A stretch of 42,852 bases of DNA from Terriglobia bacterium (GCA_020073015.1 JAIQFZ010000026.1:1-42852), one strand, 5' to 3'. Positions 27,982 to 35,073 are shown, numbered from the stretch's first letter. Notes: generated by a model from the letters alone, not told the origin. A program made the numbers and translations.

Positions 27982-28374
27982 TTACCCCGCCAGTTTGATA
28001 CGCAGTTGGACTTGGACATATTGATTGTCCTTACGGCGGACGCGGCAGTTCACTTTCTCGCCGCCCACGGATTCATTAATGAACGGAAGCTCATATTGAT
28101 CTCCCTCTTCTAGGGCTCTGGACCCACGCACTCGCCCGCTTGTCGGATGCAGTCCGCCTTTATCGAGCACCAGTCCCATTTGCTCGCAAGCACGCCAAAG
28201 CACCTGCCCGCCCGGGATCATGTCGCCATTCATGTACTTGTAGAGGGTGCCAATCTTAACCTGAAGTATGCGAGCTGCATCTTCTGGGCCCTGCGTTCGC
28301 TCGTCCACAGCCTTTTTCAAGGCCGACGCGATTTTCCCTCTGATCTCTTCGTCTTGTCTATGGCGTGTTTTCAT
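27982..28374 (-). CDS. HTH regulator of the island operon
   Basis: The 130 residues have an XRE-like helix-turn-helix (GPEDAARILQVKIGTLYKYMNGDMIPGGQVLWRACEQMG) after a basic N-terminus (MKTRHRQDEEIRGKIASALKKAVDE). A C-terminal region of about 60 residues is rich in beta strands (KVNCRVRRKDNQYVQVQLRIKLAG). It is divergent from the four-gene operon starting at 28512, with two inverted repeats in the 137-base gap. I infer autorepression and operon control. The C-terminal part could sense a signal; I do not recognise it. Confidence 0.75.
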   Translation of the reverse strand: MKTRHRQDEEIRGKIASALKKAVDERTQGPEDAARILQVKIGTLYKYMNGDMIPGGQVLWRACEQMGLVLDKGGLHPTSGRVRGSRALEEGDQYELPFINESVGGEKVNCRVRRKDNQYVQVQLRIKLAG

Positions 28375-28433
28375 TCGGGAGCGTTCAGAACCCTGAACCC
28401 GTCGCTAAAACGAGAAATTTACACCAGATTTGA

Positions 28434-28464
28434 GTCTCTTTTAAGAAAAAATCTTAAACGAGAC
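28434..28464. promoter_or_regulatory. Operator-like inverted repeat 1 (island operon)
   Basis: gtctcttttaag (28434-28445) and cttaaacgagac (28453-28464) form a 12-base inverted repeat with one mismatch around seven A/T bases. It covers the candidate -35 region (ttaaac, 28454-28459). Confidence 0.6.
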
Positions 28465-28475
28465 CAAAATCAGAC

Positions 28476-28492
28476 TAAAATCTCTTAAGAGA
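28476..28492 (+). promoter_or_regulatory. Candidate -10 and operator-like palindrome 2
   Basis: TAAAAT at 28476-28481 is a plausible -10 box, 16 bases from TTAAAC. It is followed by the perfect palindrome tctcttaagaga (28481-28492), which shares ctcttaag with repeat 1. Binding at both sites would cover the promoter. Confidence 0.5.
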
Positions 28493-28511
28493 GAACCGAC
28501 GCGGGGATCCT

Positions 28512-30077
28512 ATGCTGCAGCAGACGTTTATCCACATTCCTGGCATCGGCAAGCTGACTGAGCAGGGCCTGTGGGAACACGGCATTCAGAGCTGGGACGA
28601 TGCAGACCGCTTTGAGAAGCGTTTTGGCGTGCTCGGTGCCAGACTGCAAAGAAAGCTCGATGAGTACATTCCCCGTTCGCGTGAAGCCATAAAACTCAAA
28701 GATGCTGGCTTTTTTGAGCGACTCTCTACGCTGGGTGAAGCGTGGAGGTTGTTCCCAGACTTCGCAAACGAGTGCATCTACCTCGACATCGAGACCACGG
28801 GCCTATCAACCGTCTTTGACACTGTGACGATGGTTGGGCTCTATGACGGTCGAAAGTACGAGATCTTCGTCGACGGAGAAAACCTGCAAGATCTTCCGAA
28901 ACGCCTGCAGAAGTATTCGGTGATCGTCACGTTCAACGGTTCCGGATTCGATTTGCGTTTTCTGCGACTGGCTTTCCCAGATCTGGTTTTGCCGCCCATT
29001 CATATCGACCTGCGGTGGGTCACCCGCAAGTTGGGAATGAAGGGTGGTCTCAAAGAGATAGAAGCGAAGTTCGGATTGCGCCGTACCGAAGACGTGGTCG
29101 ATTTGACGGGGTATGACGCGACAGTTCTCTGGGCACGATACCTCCGCGGCGACCGAGGCGCACTTCGCTCATTGATCCAGTACAACACCGAAGACGTGGT
29201 TCATCTAAAAGCAATCATGGAGATGGCCTACGACAGGCTATCCAAGCAAACAGCGGAGTTCCTGAAGAACTCGGCCAAAGCTGTATTTGCTGGGGTGGCT
29301 GAGTTGCCCAGGGTGCGGCGGCTCGGCAAGCACTCGGCTCCCGCTACAAATCCTGAAGGCTTAGTTCCCCGATTGTTGCAGAGGTGTCTCCCCGCCGGTG
29401 TAAACCCGCGGATCGTGGGAATTGATCTGACTGGCAGTGAACGACGGCCGACTGGTTGGGCGCTGATGGAAGGCGCAGAAGCGGCAACCAAAACACTGAG
29501 GACGGACGACGAGCTCTTCAACGAGACAGTTGCTGCTGATCCCGACCTTGTGTCAATCGACTCGCCCTTATCTTTGCCGGAGGGATGGACGGATCCAGAA
29601 GTTCCCTGCGGTCGGCCCATCTATCGGAAGTGCGAGCTCGCCCTGAAGCGGATGGGCATATCGGTCTTCTGGTGCTTGCTTCCGACTATGAAGGGCCTGA
29701 CCACTCGCGGAATGCGGCTCACTCAGAGGCTGCGCGCCGCGGGGTTAAGGGTGATCGAGAGCTACCCCGGCGCCGCCCAGGATCTGCTCGGCATTCCCCG
29801 CAAGGGCTCGAGTCTCGAAGAACTGAAATGGGGCCTTTCTCGGGCGGGCATTAATGGACCTTTTCTGCATGGCAAAGTCACGCATGATGAGGTGGACGCT
29901 ATCACATCCGCGCTCGTCGGGCTCTTCTACCTGGCCGACGATTACATCGCGCTGGGAAACGCCGCCGAGGATTACCTAGTCGTTCCAAGGTCCTTGCGAA
30001 TCAACTACCGCAAGCTCGGGGACATCCTTGCCGCGACAGGTTTGGACGAAATTCCGATGAGTGGGTCGATGGGGTAG
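28512..30077 (+). CDS. DEDDy RNase H-like exonuclease fused to DUF429
   Basis: The 521 residues contain an N-terminal HhH-like stretch (IPGIGKLTEQGLWEHGI, 9-25), a YprB-type RNase H-like domain (about 85-245) and a DUF429 domain (about 300-485). The exonuclease residues are all present: DIE (D92, E94), FD (D147 in NGSGFD) and YxxxD (Y224, D228). DUF429 also has an RNase H-like fold and keeps acidic motifs (VGIDLTG, SIDSPLSLPEG, HDEVDAITSAL). Both halves could therefore be nucleases. First gene of the operon; the kinase-like gene begins 12 bases downstream. The substrate (RNA, DNA or modified nucleic acid) is not known. Confidence 0.8.
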   Translation: MLQQTFIHIPGIGKLTEQGLWEHGIQSWDDADRFEKRFGVLGARLQRKLDEYIPRSREAIKLKDAGFFERLSTLGEAWRLFPDFANECIYLDIETTGLSTVFDTVTMVGLYDGRKYEIFVDGENLQDLPKRLQKYSVIVTFNGSGFDLRFLRLAFPDLVLPPIHIDLRWVTRKLGMKGGLKEIEAKFGLRRTEDVVDLTGYDATVLWARYLRGDRGALRSLIQYNTEDVVHLKAIMEMAYDRLSKQTAEFLKNSAKAVFAGVAELPRVRRLGKHSAPATNPEGLVPRLLQRCLPAGVNPRIVGIDLTGSERRPTGWALMEGAEAATKTLRTDDELFNETVAADPDLVSIDSPLSLPEGWTDPEVPCGRPIYRKCELALKRMGISVFWCLLPTMKGLTTRGMRLTQRLRAAGLRVIESYPGAAQDLLGIPRKGSSLEELKWGLSRAGINGPFLHGKVTHDEVDAITSALVGLFYLADDYIALGNAAEDYLVVPRSLRINYRKLGDILAATGLDEIPMSGSMG

Positions 30078-30089
30078 AATGCCCATTCA

Positions 30090-30659
30090 ATGCCCGACCA
30101 GAATTCACAGCAGCGGCAGGATGATCCGCGGGTTATCGGGATCACGGGTCGAATCGGGGCAGGCAAGACTTCGGTTGGAAAGTATCTCAGTTCGGCTCAC
30201 AGATTCTATTACGCGCGGTATAGTCAAGTTCTCTCTGATTGGCTGGCCAAGGACACAGAGAGCAAGGCCCACCTCCAGGCAGTCGGATGGAAAGTGATGG
30301 CAGGGGGTATGCAAGCAGAACTCAACACTCGTTTGATCTCGCAGTTGCCGGCACAGAGTGATTCCGCGGTGGATGGGTTGCGGCATTCTCTGGACTACGA
30401 GAGCCTTAACACCGCTTTCAGCCCTCACTTCTATCTGCTATTCATAAGCAGCCCGCCGGAACTGCGCTGGCCGCGCCTTCGATCCCGATACCCGAAACAG
30501 GATGACTTTGGCCGAGCAGACTCGCATCCGGTCGAACAACAAATTGATTCTCTGCGCGATAGAGCGTTCGCTGTGCTGGACAACGACAATTCGTTGCAGA
30601 GCCTCTATTCCAAGGTGGATGCTGTATTGAATAGGATCCGGGCAGGAGGTCCAAGGTGA
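30090..30659 (+). CDS. P-loop kinase, nucleotide- or dephospho-CoA-kinase-like
   Basis: The 189 residues have a Walker A motif GRIGAGKTS (near 20-28) followed by a kinase core (WPRLRSRYPKQDDFGRADSH in the lid region, VEQQIDSLRDRAFAVLDNDNSLQSLYSKVDAVL at the end). The layout fits small NMP kinases, dephospho-CoA kinase-like proteins and AAA_18-type proteins such as phage dNMP kinases. In this operon a (deoxy)nucleotide monophosphate substrate is the natural guess. It overlaps the next gene by four bases (GTGA), so they are translated together. No close family assignment is possible by eye. Confidence 0.72.
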   Translation: MPDQNSQQRQDDPRVIGITGRIGAGKTSVGKYLSSAHRFYYARYSQVLSDWLAKDTESKAHLQAVGWKVMAGGMQAELNTRLISQLPAQSDSAVDGLRHSLDYESLNTAFSPHFYLLFISSPPELRWPRLRSRYPKQDDFGRADSHPVEQQIDSLRDRAFAVLDNDNSLQSLYSKVDAVLNRIRAGGPR

Positions 30660-31759
30660 GTCTATGGGTTATAGTAGGCGGTCAATTTGGCGGGGAGGGC
30701 AAGGGCAAAATATCGGCCTTCATCACACGACAAGAAGAAATCGACATTTGCATTCGCTGTGGTGGGCCAAACTCCGGGCACACGTTCGTGGCAGAAGACG
30801 GCAGCACAGTCCTTCTGCGCCAGCTGCCAACTGGCTACATTAGGCCTGAGACTCGGCTACTGGTTCCGGCCGGAGCATTGGTTGACCTCACCGTCCTGAA
30901 GTACGAACTCGATTCATTACGGCTGGACCCGAAGCGTGTGGGCGTGGATCGCAATGCCATGATTATCGAGCAGAGTGACCGCGATCGGGAATCGCAACTT
31001 GGGCTGCGAGATCGGCTGAGTTCGACTCTTTGCGGCGTGGGTTCCGCCGTAGCCAGGCGCGCATTGCGCAGCGCAGACGTTAAACTAGCAGGTCAAGTTG
31101 CCCACGACGTGACTTGGCTGGCCGATCTTGTCACCGATGTGAGTGAAGAGGCGAATGTTGCACTCGATTGCGGAAAAAAGGTTCTCGTTGAGGGCACACA
31201 AGGATTCGGATTGTCGCTTTACCACACAGACTGCTATCCGAAGGCAACTTCGCGCGATACTACGGCGGCCGGTTTTCTGAGCGAAGTCGGCTTGAGCCCC
31301 ATGCTCGTTAGTGAAATTGTTGTTGTTTTCCGAACCTTCCCGATCCGAGTCGCTGGCGAACAGGCTGGGCCGATAAACGATGAGATCGACTGGGACATTT
31401 TGCGGCAAGAAAGCGGCTACCCTCACCCAATTCAAGAAATGACGACGGTGAGCAAGAAAGTACGCCGTGTGGGTCGCTTCGATTGGGAGCTCGCGGCACA
31501 CGCGGTTCGGTACAACAGACCAACTAGGCTCGCACTCAACGGTTTGGATTACATCAGTTATCGAGACTCAAACGCGAGCGACTGGATTACGTTATCCTCC
31601 CAGTCTAAAGAGTTTGTACGGCAGCTGAGCAGCAGATCCACGACTTCGGTCAACCTTATCGGCGTCGGTCCACGACTCGCGAATATCTTGGCGCTATCGA
31701 GCGGTATCGACGGGGGAATCTCAGCGATCTACGACACATCGCTAATTTTGAAGGGGTAG
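30656..31759 (+). CDS. PurZ-type adenylosuccinate synthetase relative
   Basis: GTG start, 367 residues, against about 430 for PurA. The GTP-loop reads GGQFGGEGKGKI: Gly13 stands where E. coli PurA has the catalytic Asp13. His42 in GPNSGHT (PurA His41) is kept. Further motifs are STLCGVGSA, EGTQGFGLSLYH, YPKATSRDTTAAGFLSEVG, FPIRVAGE, TTVSKKVRRVGRFDW and LNGLDY. From memory, TSRD, the HPIRVGG-like segment and TKKVRRV are typical of phage PurZ, which joins Asp to dGMP in the 2-aminoadenine pathway; PurZ also lacks the catalytic Asp. A PurZ-like activity is inferred. The organism should carry a normal purA elsewhere. Confidence 0.8.
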   Translation: MSLWVIVGGQFGGEGKGKISAFITRQEEIDICIRCGGPNSGHTFVAEDGSTVLLRQLPTGYIRPETRLLVPAGALVDLTVLKYELDSLRLDPKRVGVDRNAMIIEQSDRDRESQLGLRDRLSSTLCGVGSAVARRALRSADVKLAGQVAHDVTWLADLVTDVSEEANVALDCGKKVLVEGTQGFGLSLYHTDCYPKATSRDTTAAGFLSEVGLSPMLVSEIVVVFRTFPIRVAGEQAGPINDEIDWDILRQESGYPHPIQEMTTVSKKVRRVGRFDWELAAHAVRYNRPTRLALNGLDYISYRDSNASDWITLSSQSKEFVRQLSSRSTTSVNLIGVGPRLANILALSSGIDGGISAIYDTSLILKG

Positions 31760-31761
31760 AC

Positions 31762-32622
31762 ATGTCGAGAGAGGAAGATCGTCATAGTGAGGTAGAAAGA
31801 CTGCTACGGCTGAAGAATCGCCAGCCGACGAAGGACAACTTCCCCGGCACGGGAGTCGTGCTAAGCGACGGAATAAAAGCGTATTGTAAAGAGTTTGATT
31901 TAATATCTCCCCTTCGCGAGACCAATCTCAAACCTGCTAATTACAAATTGAGGGTCGGCGATGAATTCTCGATCGGCGGTGAGACCGGAACGCTTTCTTC
32001 CGAGCGAGGACATGACGAGTTAGTGGTGCCTCCATTTGAGGTTGCAATCATCAAGACGCTGGAAACCATCAACATGCCACGCTTTTTGATCGGGCGCTGG
32101 AACATTCAGGTCAAACGAGCATATCAGGGATTGATATGGGTAGGCGGGCCTCAAGTCGATGCCGGCTATGTGGGCCATCTGTTTTGCCCCATCTATAATC
32201 TCTCAGATCAGCCAGTAACACTGAGGTACGACGATCCGATTGCCATCATAGATTTTGAAAAGACCACTGAGTTTCACGAGAAACAATCGAAACCGTACCC
32301 CGACGTTCCGGAACTCGTCCTATTCGACGAGTACCCAAAACTGAAGAGCGCATTGGTCACGTTGGTGACCGAGAAACTCGAAGCATTCCAGAAGGATATT
32401 CAGAAGATCGATCAAAGCAGCAAGGAAAGTAGTGAAAAATTAGAAAATCGCTTCAACACTTTTGCAGCTGTAGCTCTCGGCGGTATGGGAATCCTTTTTG
32501 CTGTGTTAGCCCTTTTTGTCACGGTTGGTGATCCAAAAACTCTTCCATGGTGGGCATTTTTCAGTGTGACGTTCTCCTTCCTTGCGCTTCTAATTTCCGT
32601 CAGCATAAAGAAACTGCGCTGA
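31762..32622 (+). CDS. dUTPase/Dcd-fold protein with coiled coil and two C-terminal TM helices
   Basis: Residues 30-175 resemble the dCTP deaminase/dUTPase fold: NYKLRVGDEF (60-69), LVVPPFEVAIIKTLETINMP, GRWNIQVKRAYQGLIWVGGPQVDAGYVGHLFCPIYNLSDQPVTLRYDDPIAIIDF-like core (111-165). Asp133 matches the water-activating Asp of dUTPase (VIDSDY motif). The Glu that Dcd uses for deamination (VLEFYN) is replaced by Pro (FCPIYN), so deamination is unlikely. A coiled coil (196-232) leads to two membrane helices (about 234-255 and 263-282) with a basic tail. Such 2-TM ends are typical of pore-forming effectors in phage-defence systems. Last gene of the operon, two bases after its neighbour. The nucleotide-sensor/effector reading is inference. 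Confidence 0.68.
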   Translation: MSREEDRHSEVERLLRLKNRQPTKDNFPGTGVVLSDGIKAYCKEFDLISPLRETNLKPANYKLRVGDEFSIGGETGTLSSERGHDELVVPPFEVAIIKTLETINMPRFLIGRWNIQVKRAYQGLIWVGGPQVDAGYVGHLFCPIYNLSDQPVTLRYDDPIAIIDFEKTTEFHEKQSKPYPDVPELVLFDEYPKLKSALVTLVTEKLEAFQKDIQKIDQSSKESSEKLENRFNTFAAVALGGMGILFAVLALFVTVGDPKTLPWWAFFSVTFSFLALLISVSIKKLR

Positions 32623-32632
32623 TCACTGAATT

Positions 32633-32649
32633 AAAGCGCCATTCGCTTT
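32633..32649 (+). terminator. Weak hairpin after the island operon
   Basis: aaagcg (32633-32638), five bases, cgcttt (32644-32649), followed by ctctt. It is too weak for certainty. Confidence 0.3.
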
Positions 32650-32758
32650 CTCTTCAGGCGGAATCCCAACTGCTGCCGCGACTCCATCTCCCAAGTCTAC
32701 GTGCAGCGGCGGACGCCATGGGCTGAGCGGCCCGGATTTAGGGATTTAGGGGATCTGC

Positions 32759-32932
32759 TCAACTGGCGTTGCGCTTTGGTTTGAGTACGTTCCGGGCCTT
32801 CTCTTTCCGTACCCGCCCCGATGCCAACCCAGCTTCCCGGGCGATTTCCCGCCGCCGCTCGGGCGTTAGTTTCTTGAGACGAGCCTTCCCGCCGCGCCGG
32901 CCAAGAGCTGCTGCATGTGGATTCTTGCTCAT
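32759..32932 (-). CDS. Small basic protein (GGKARLKKLTPERR type)
   Basis: I start at MSKNPHAAALGRRGGKARLKK, complementary to 32930-32932; the frame is open far upstream but through operator sequence. The 57 residues have 20 or so Lys/Arg. The LGRRGGKARLKKLTPERRREIAREAG pattern is shared with small plasmid- and phage-borne proteins in many bacteria. It may be a DNA-binding or recombination accessory protein. It is divergent from the serine recombinase across a palindrome-rich gap of 168 bases. Confidence 0.65.
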   Translation of the reverse strand: MSKNPHAAALGRRGGKARLKKLTPERRREIAREAGLASGRVRKEKARNVLKPKRNAS

Positions 32933-32949
32933 ACTGACTCGTAATATAT

Positions 32950-33011
32950 CGAACTTGTCGCTTAGTTCACAAGATCTAAACATCCTTGACATGAACCAAG
33001 CGCTTAGTTCA
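32950..33011. promoter_or_regulatory. Two operator-like palindromes between basic protein and recombinase
   Basis: Imperfect palindromes with the arms TGAAC...GTTCA: gaacttgtcgcttagttc at 32951-32968 and tgaaccaagcgcttagttca at 32992-33011. Both share cgcttagttca. Their centres lie 42 bases apart, four helical turns. They may be operators or recombinase crossover/accessory sites. Confidence 0.55.
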
Positions 33012-33036
33012 TCATGGACGTGACGGACAGAAACGC

Positions 33037-33070
33037 GCGCCGTGCCGGTGCTGAAACACCGACACGGCGC
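33037..33070 (+). other. Strong hairpin in the recombinase leader
   Basis: GCGCCGTG c CGGTG (33037-33050), loop ctgaaa, CACCG a CACGGCGC (33057-33070): 13 paired bases with one mismatch. It lies 31 bases before the ATG and just ahead of the ribosome site. Confidence 0.55.
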
Positions 33071-33100
33071 TAACCACAGTCGCCTATACAGGAGGCAACA

Positions 33101-33748
33101 ATGGCTAGACAGCAACGTACCACCACGGCTTCATTCCCTCAAGAAAGCCCAGCCGCAATCGCTCGGGTTGCGCTCTACGCCCGAGTGAGCACCCTCAACA
33201 ATCAGGATCCAGAAATGCAGCTCGCCGAACTGCGGGAATATGCGGGGCGCCGCGGCTGGCAGATCGTCGAGGAATTCACAGACCAAGGAGTATCGGGCTG
33301 CAAGGAATCCCGGCCGGCGCTCAACCGGATGATGTCAGATGCTTGTCGCAGACGGTTTGACGCAGTCCTGGTCTGGAAGATCGACCGTTTTGGGAGGTCC
33401 CTGAAACACCTCGTCAACGCTCTGGCCGAACTCGCAGCCCTCGGTGTGGCTTTCATCAGCCTGAGGGACAACCTGGACCTAAGCACTCCTTCGGGCCGGT
33501 TGATGTTCCAGATCATCGGCGCGATGGCTGAATTCGAGCGGGCATTGATCCAGGAGAGGGTCAGGGCGGGCATTCGCAATGCACGGGCCAAGGGCAAACG
33601 TCTTGGTCGACCGCGGGTTATTGTGGACGCTGCACGGATTGCCTCTCTACGCGCACGGGGACGCTCCTGGGCTCAGATCATGGACGAGATGGGGGTCAGC
33701 AAGGGTACAGCGCAGCGGGCATTCGTAGCCTTGCCCAAAATTGTCTAG
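33101..33748 (+). CDS. Serine recombinase of the resolvase/invertase family
   Basis: The 215 residues have the catalytic motif LYARVSTLNNQ (Ser30), the FTDQGVSGCKESRPALNRMM segment, KIDRFGRSLKHLVN with active-site Arg, and GRLMFQIIGAMAEFERALIQERVRAGI. A C-terminal helix-turn-helix (RARGRSWAQIMDEMGVSKGTAQRAF) completes the Tn3-resolvase layout. AGGAGG precedes the ATG. It probably resolves cointegrates or inverts a segment at nearby sites such as those at 32950-33011. It marks this island as mobile or formerly mobile. Confidence 0.9.
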   Translation: MARQQRTTTASFPQESPAAIARVALYARVSTLNNQDPEMQLAELREYAGRRGWQIVEEFTDQGVSGCKESRPALNRMMSDACRRRFDAVLVWKIDRFGRSLKHLVNALAELAALGVAFISLRDNLDLSTPSGRLMFQIIGAMAEFERALIQERVRAGIRNARAKGKRLGRPRVIVDAARIASLRARGRSWAQIMDEMGVSKGTAQRAFVALPKIV

Positions 33749-33828
33749 CTGAGTTTTCGGCTCGGCCCTTCACTCTGTATGGGGCAGCGCCGAATCACCG
33801 TGGGACGAGGCCCCGGTTGTTCTGTTGT

Positions 33829-34044
33829 TCACAGCCGGGCGAAAAGCTGCGAAAGCGAGATTTCAAAACCGGCCGCCAATATCTCCAGCGAACGGAGGCA
33901 GGGTTCTTTTTTCCCGTTCTCAAGGTCCGAGATGAATGCACGGCCCAGTCCCGTGTGGACGGCAAGATACGTCTGCGTCCATCCGCGCCGCTGACGCAGG
34001 GCGCGAATGCGACGGCCGAGCCGAATACAGACGTCAGTTGCCAC
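33829..34044 (-). CDS. XRE-family helix-turn-helix regulator
   Basis: GTG start, 71 residues, essentially one Cro/C1 helix-turn-helix domain: IRALRQRRGWTQTYLAVHTGLGRAFISDLENGKKEPCLRSLEILAAGFEISLSQL. No Shine-Dalgarno is seen, so it may be leaderless. Divergent from the two-gene unit at 34159. Four GRRTACAG half-sites lie in and before its 5' end. Confidence 0.82.
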   Translation of the reverse strand: MATDVCIRLGRRIRALRQRRGWTQTYLAVHTGLGRAFISDLENGKKEPCLRSLEILAAGFEISLSQLFARL

Positions 34045-34095
34045 GGATACAGCATCGCTGTATTCTTTCGGCTACATATCGCCTATAGAGTACAG
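34023..34095. promoter_or_regulatory. Cluster of GRRTACAG half-sites (XRE operators)
   Basis: gaatacag 34023-34030, ggatacag 34045-34052, ctgtattc (reverse) 34058-34065, gagtacag 34088-34095. The third and fourth form an inverted repeat with 22 bases between, spanning the likely promoter of 34159. Confidence 0.5.
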
Positions 34096-34158
34096 ACGCT
34101 CTGGGCTCTTCCCCGCTCTCAGCTTCACCAAACCCAGGAGGCAACTGAGCCGATCTGG

Positions 34159-34311
34159 ATGATGAAAACCATGACCATTGGGAAGAGGGAAGCGCGGACC
34201 TACTCCTACAGAGACGAGGAACTGAATCTGGATGACTTCGTCCTTGGGCGACTCGTGGGGCTGGATGATACTTGCATAGAGAAGGGCAAAGGGGAAAATG
34301 CCGCTCAATAA
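34159..34311 (+). CDS. Small acidic/basic protein of unknown function
   Basis: The 50 residues (MMKTMTIGKREARTYSYRDEEL then LDDFVLGRLVGLDDTCIEKGKG) have no membrane segment. The nearest Shine-Dalgarno, AGGAGG at 34136-34141, is 17 bases upstream, too far for good initiation; the second ATG is no better. It overlaps the next gene by 14 bases, which suggests coupling. The divergent XRE gene likely controls both. A toxin-antitoxin arrangement is possible but not supported by any motif. Confidence 0.5.
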   Translation: MMKTMTIGKREARTYSYRDEELNLDDFVLGRLVGLDDTCIEKGKGENAAQ

Positions 34312-34852
34312 CCGGATTGCGCCGGAACGCCGCGACTGGAGCCACATAGTGTTCAATGGCCTGCCCCCCGGGCCAGGCGTCTATTTCGAAGAGGCTGCGC
34401 TCGACGAGCGTATAGGGGTTGAGGCTGTCGCTTTATTGATTGACCCTGAACCTTCTGAACTGCTCACGAACGTCAACCTAAATCTCAATCTCAAGTCGGG
34501 CATTGCAGCGACGGCATACGGTCCTGTGCTGTTCCTGATTTGGTGGATACCGCCCATTATCAACGGACTGCCGTCAGCGTTCTACGAACAGGTGATGAAC
34601 CCGTTGTATTTCAAGACATCCGAGGTCCTCTGCCGCTTGGCGGATCAAACCCACCTCCATGTCCTCCTCGTTGATGCGACCGGGCAGGTTCTCACGGTCT
34701 TCGAATACAAGAACACTTTTGCCTTCGACAGAATCCAGGCGGGCGTAGATGGAGCCCGTGTCGCGTGGCCAGGGTCCGACGACTTCAGCCGTGCCAAGCG
34801 AACCTACGAGCAAGAGAATTGCATTGATAAACTGCTCACCCTGAAGGACTGA
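34298..34852 (+). CDS. Protein of unknown function, island-borne
   Basis: The 184 residues start after GGGGAAA. They include an N-terminal RDWSHIVFNGLPPGPGVYFEEAALDERIGVEAVALLIDP region and a hydrophobic stretch (YGPVLFLIWWIPPIINGLPSAFYEQVMNP) that may be amphipathic or a buried core rather than a membrane helix. I recognise no family. Overlap with the 50-residue gene upstream marks a two-gene unit. Confidence 0.65.
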   Translation: MPLNNRIAPERRDWSHIVFNGLPPGPGVYFEEAALDERIGVEAVALLIDPEPSELLTNVNLNLNLKSGIAATAYGPVLFLIWWIPPIINGLPSAFYEQVMNPLYFKTSEVLCRLADQTHLHVLLVDATGQVLTVFEYKNTFAFDRIQAGVDGARVAWPGSDDFSRAKRTYEQENCIDKLLTLKD

Positions 34853-35055
34853 ACCGTTGAGGTCAGGCAGATCGTGGTTGAAACAAGGATCAGCCACGTG
34901 GGTGGTCCGAGCGGTGCCGGGGTGGGCCAACTCATCCATCGCCACTCGAGAGTTTCAAAGGACCCAAAAAAGAACCTCCTGGGAAATGATCGCGGAGAAA
35001 GCGAATAGTCTCAGTTACAGAGAGGCCTGTTGGTACTGTGTTCCAGCTGAGAACA

Positions 35056-35064
35056 TGCTATACT
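35056..35064 (+). promoter_or_regulatory. Extended -10 promoter of tRNA array 1
   Basis: TGcTATACT, an extended -10 box (TGn plus TATACT), with no clear -35. It is the only good promoter-like sequence between the 184-residue gene and tRNA-Asn. Confidence 0.5.
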
Positions 35065-35073
35065 CGCATCGAA

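Noticed and set aside
28375-32622. Complete 2-aminoadenine (Z) genome pathway
   Set aside because: Only a PurZ-like gene is present; no DatZ, MazZ or DpoZ-type polymerase is in the window.
33829-34311. Classical toxin-antitoxin pair
   Set aside because: Gene order and overlap fit, but no toxin or antitoxin motif is recognisable, so I only mention it as a possibility.
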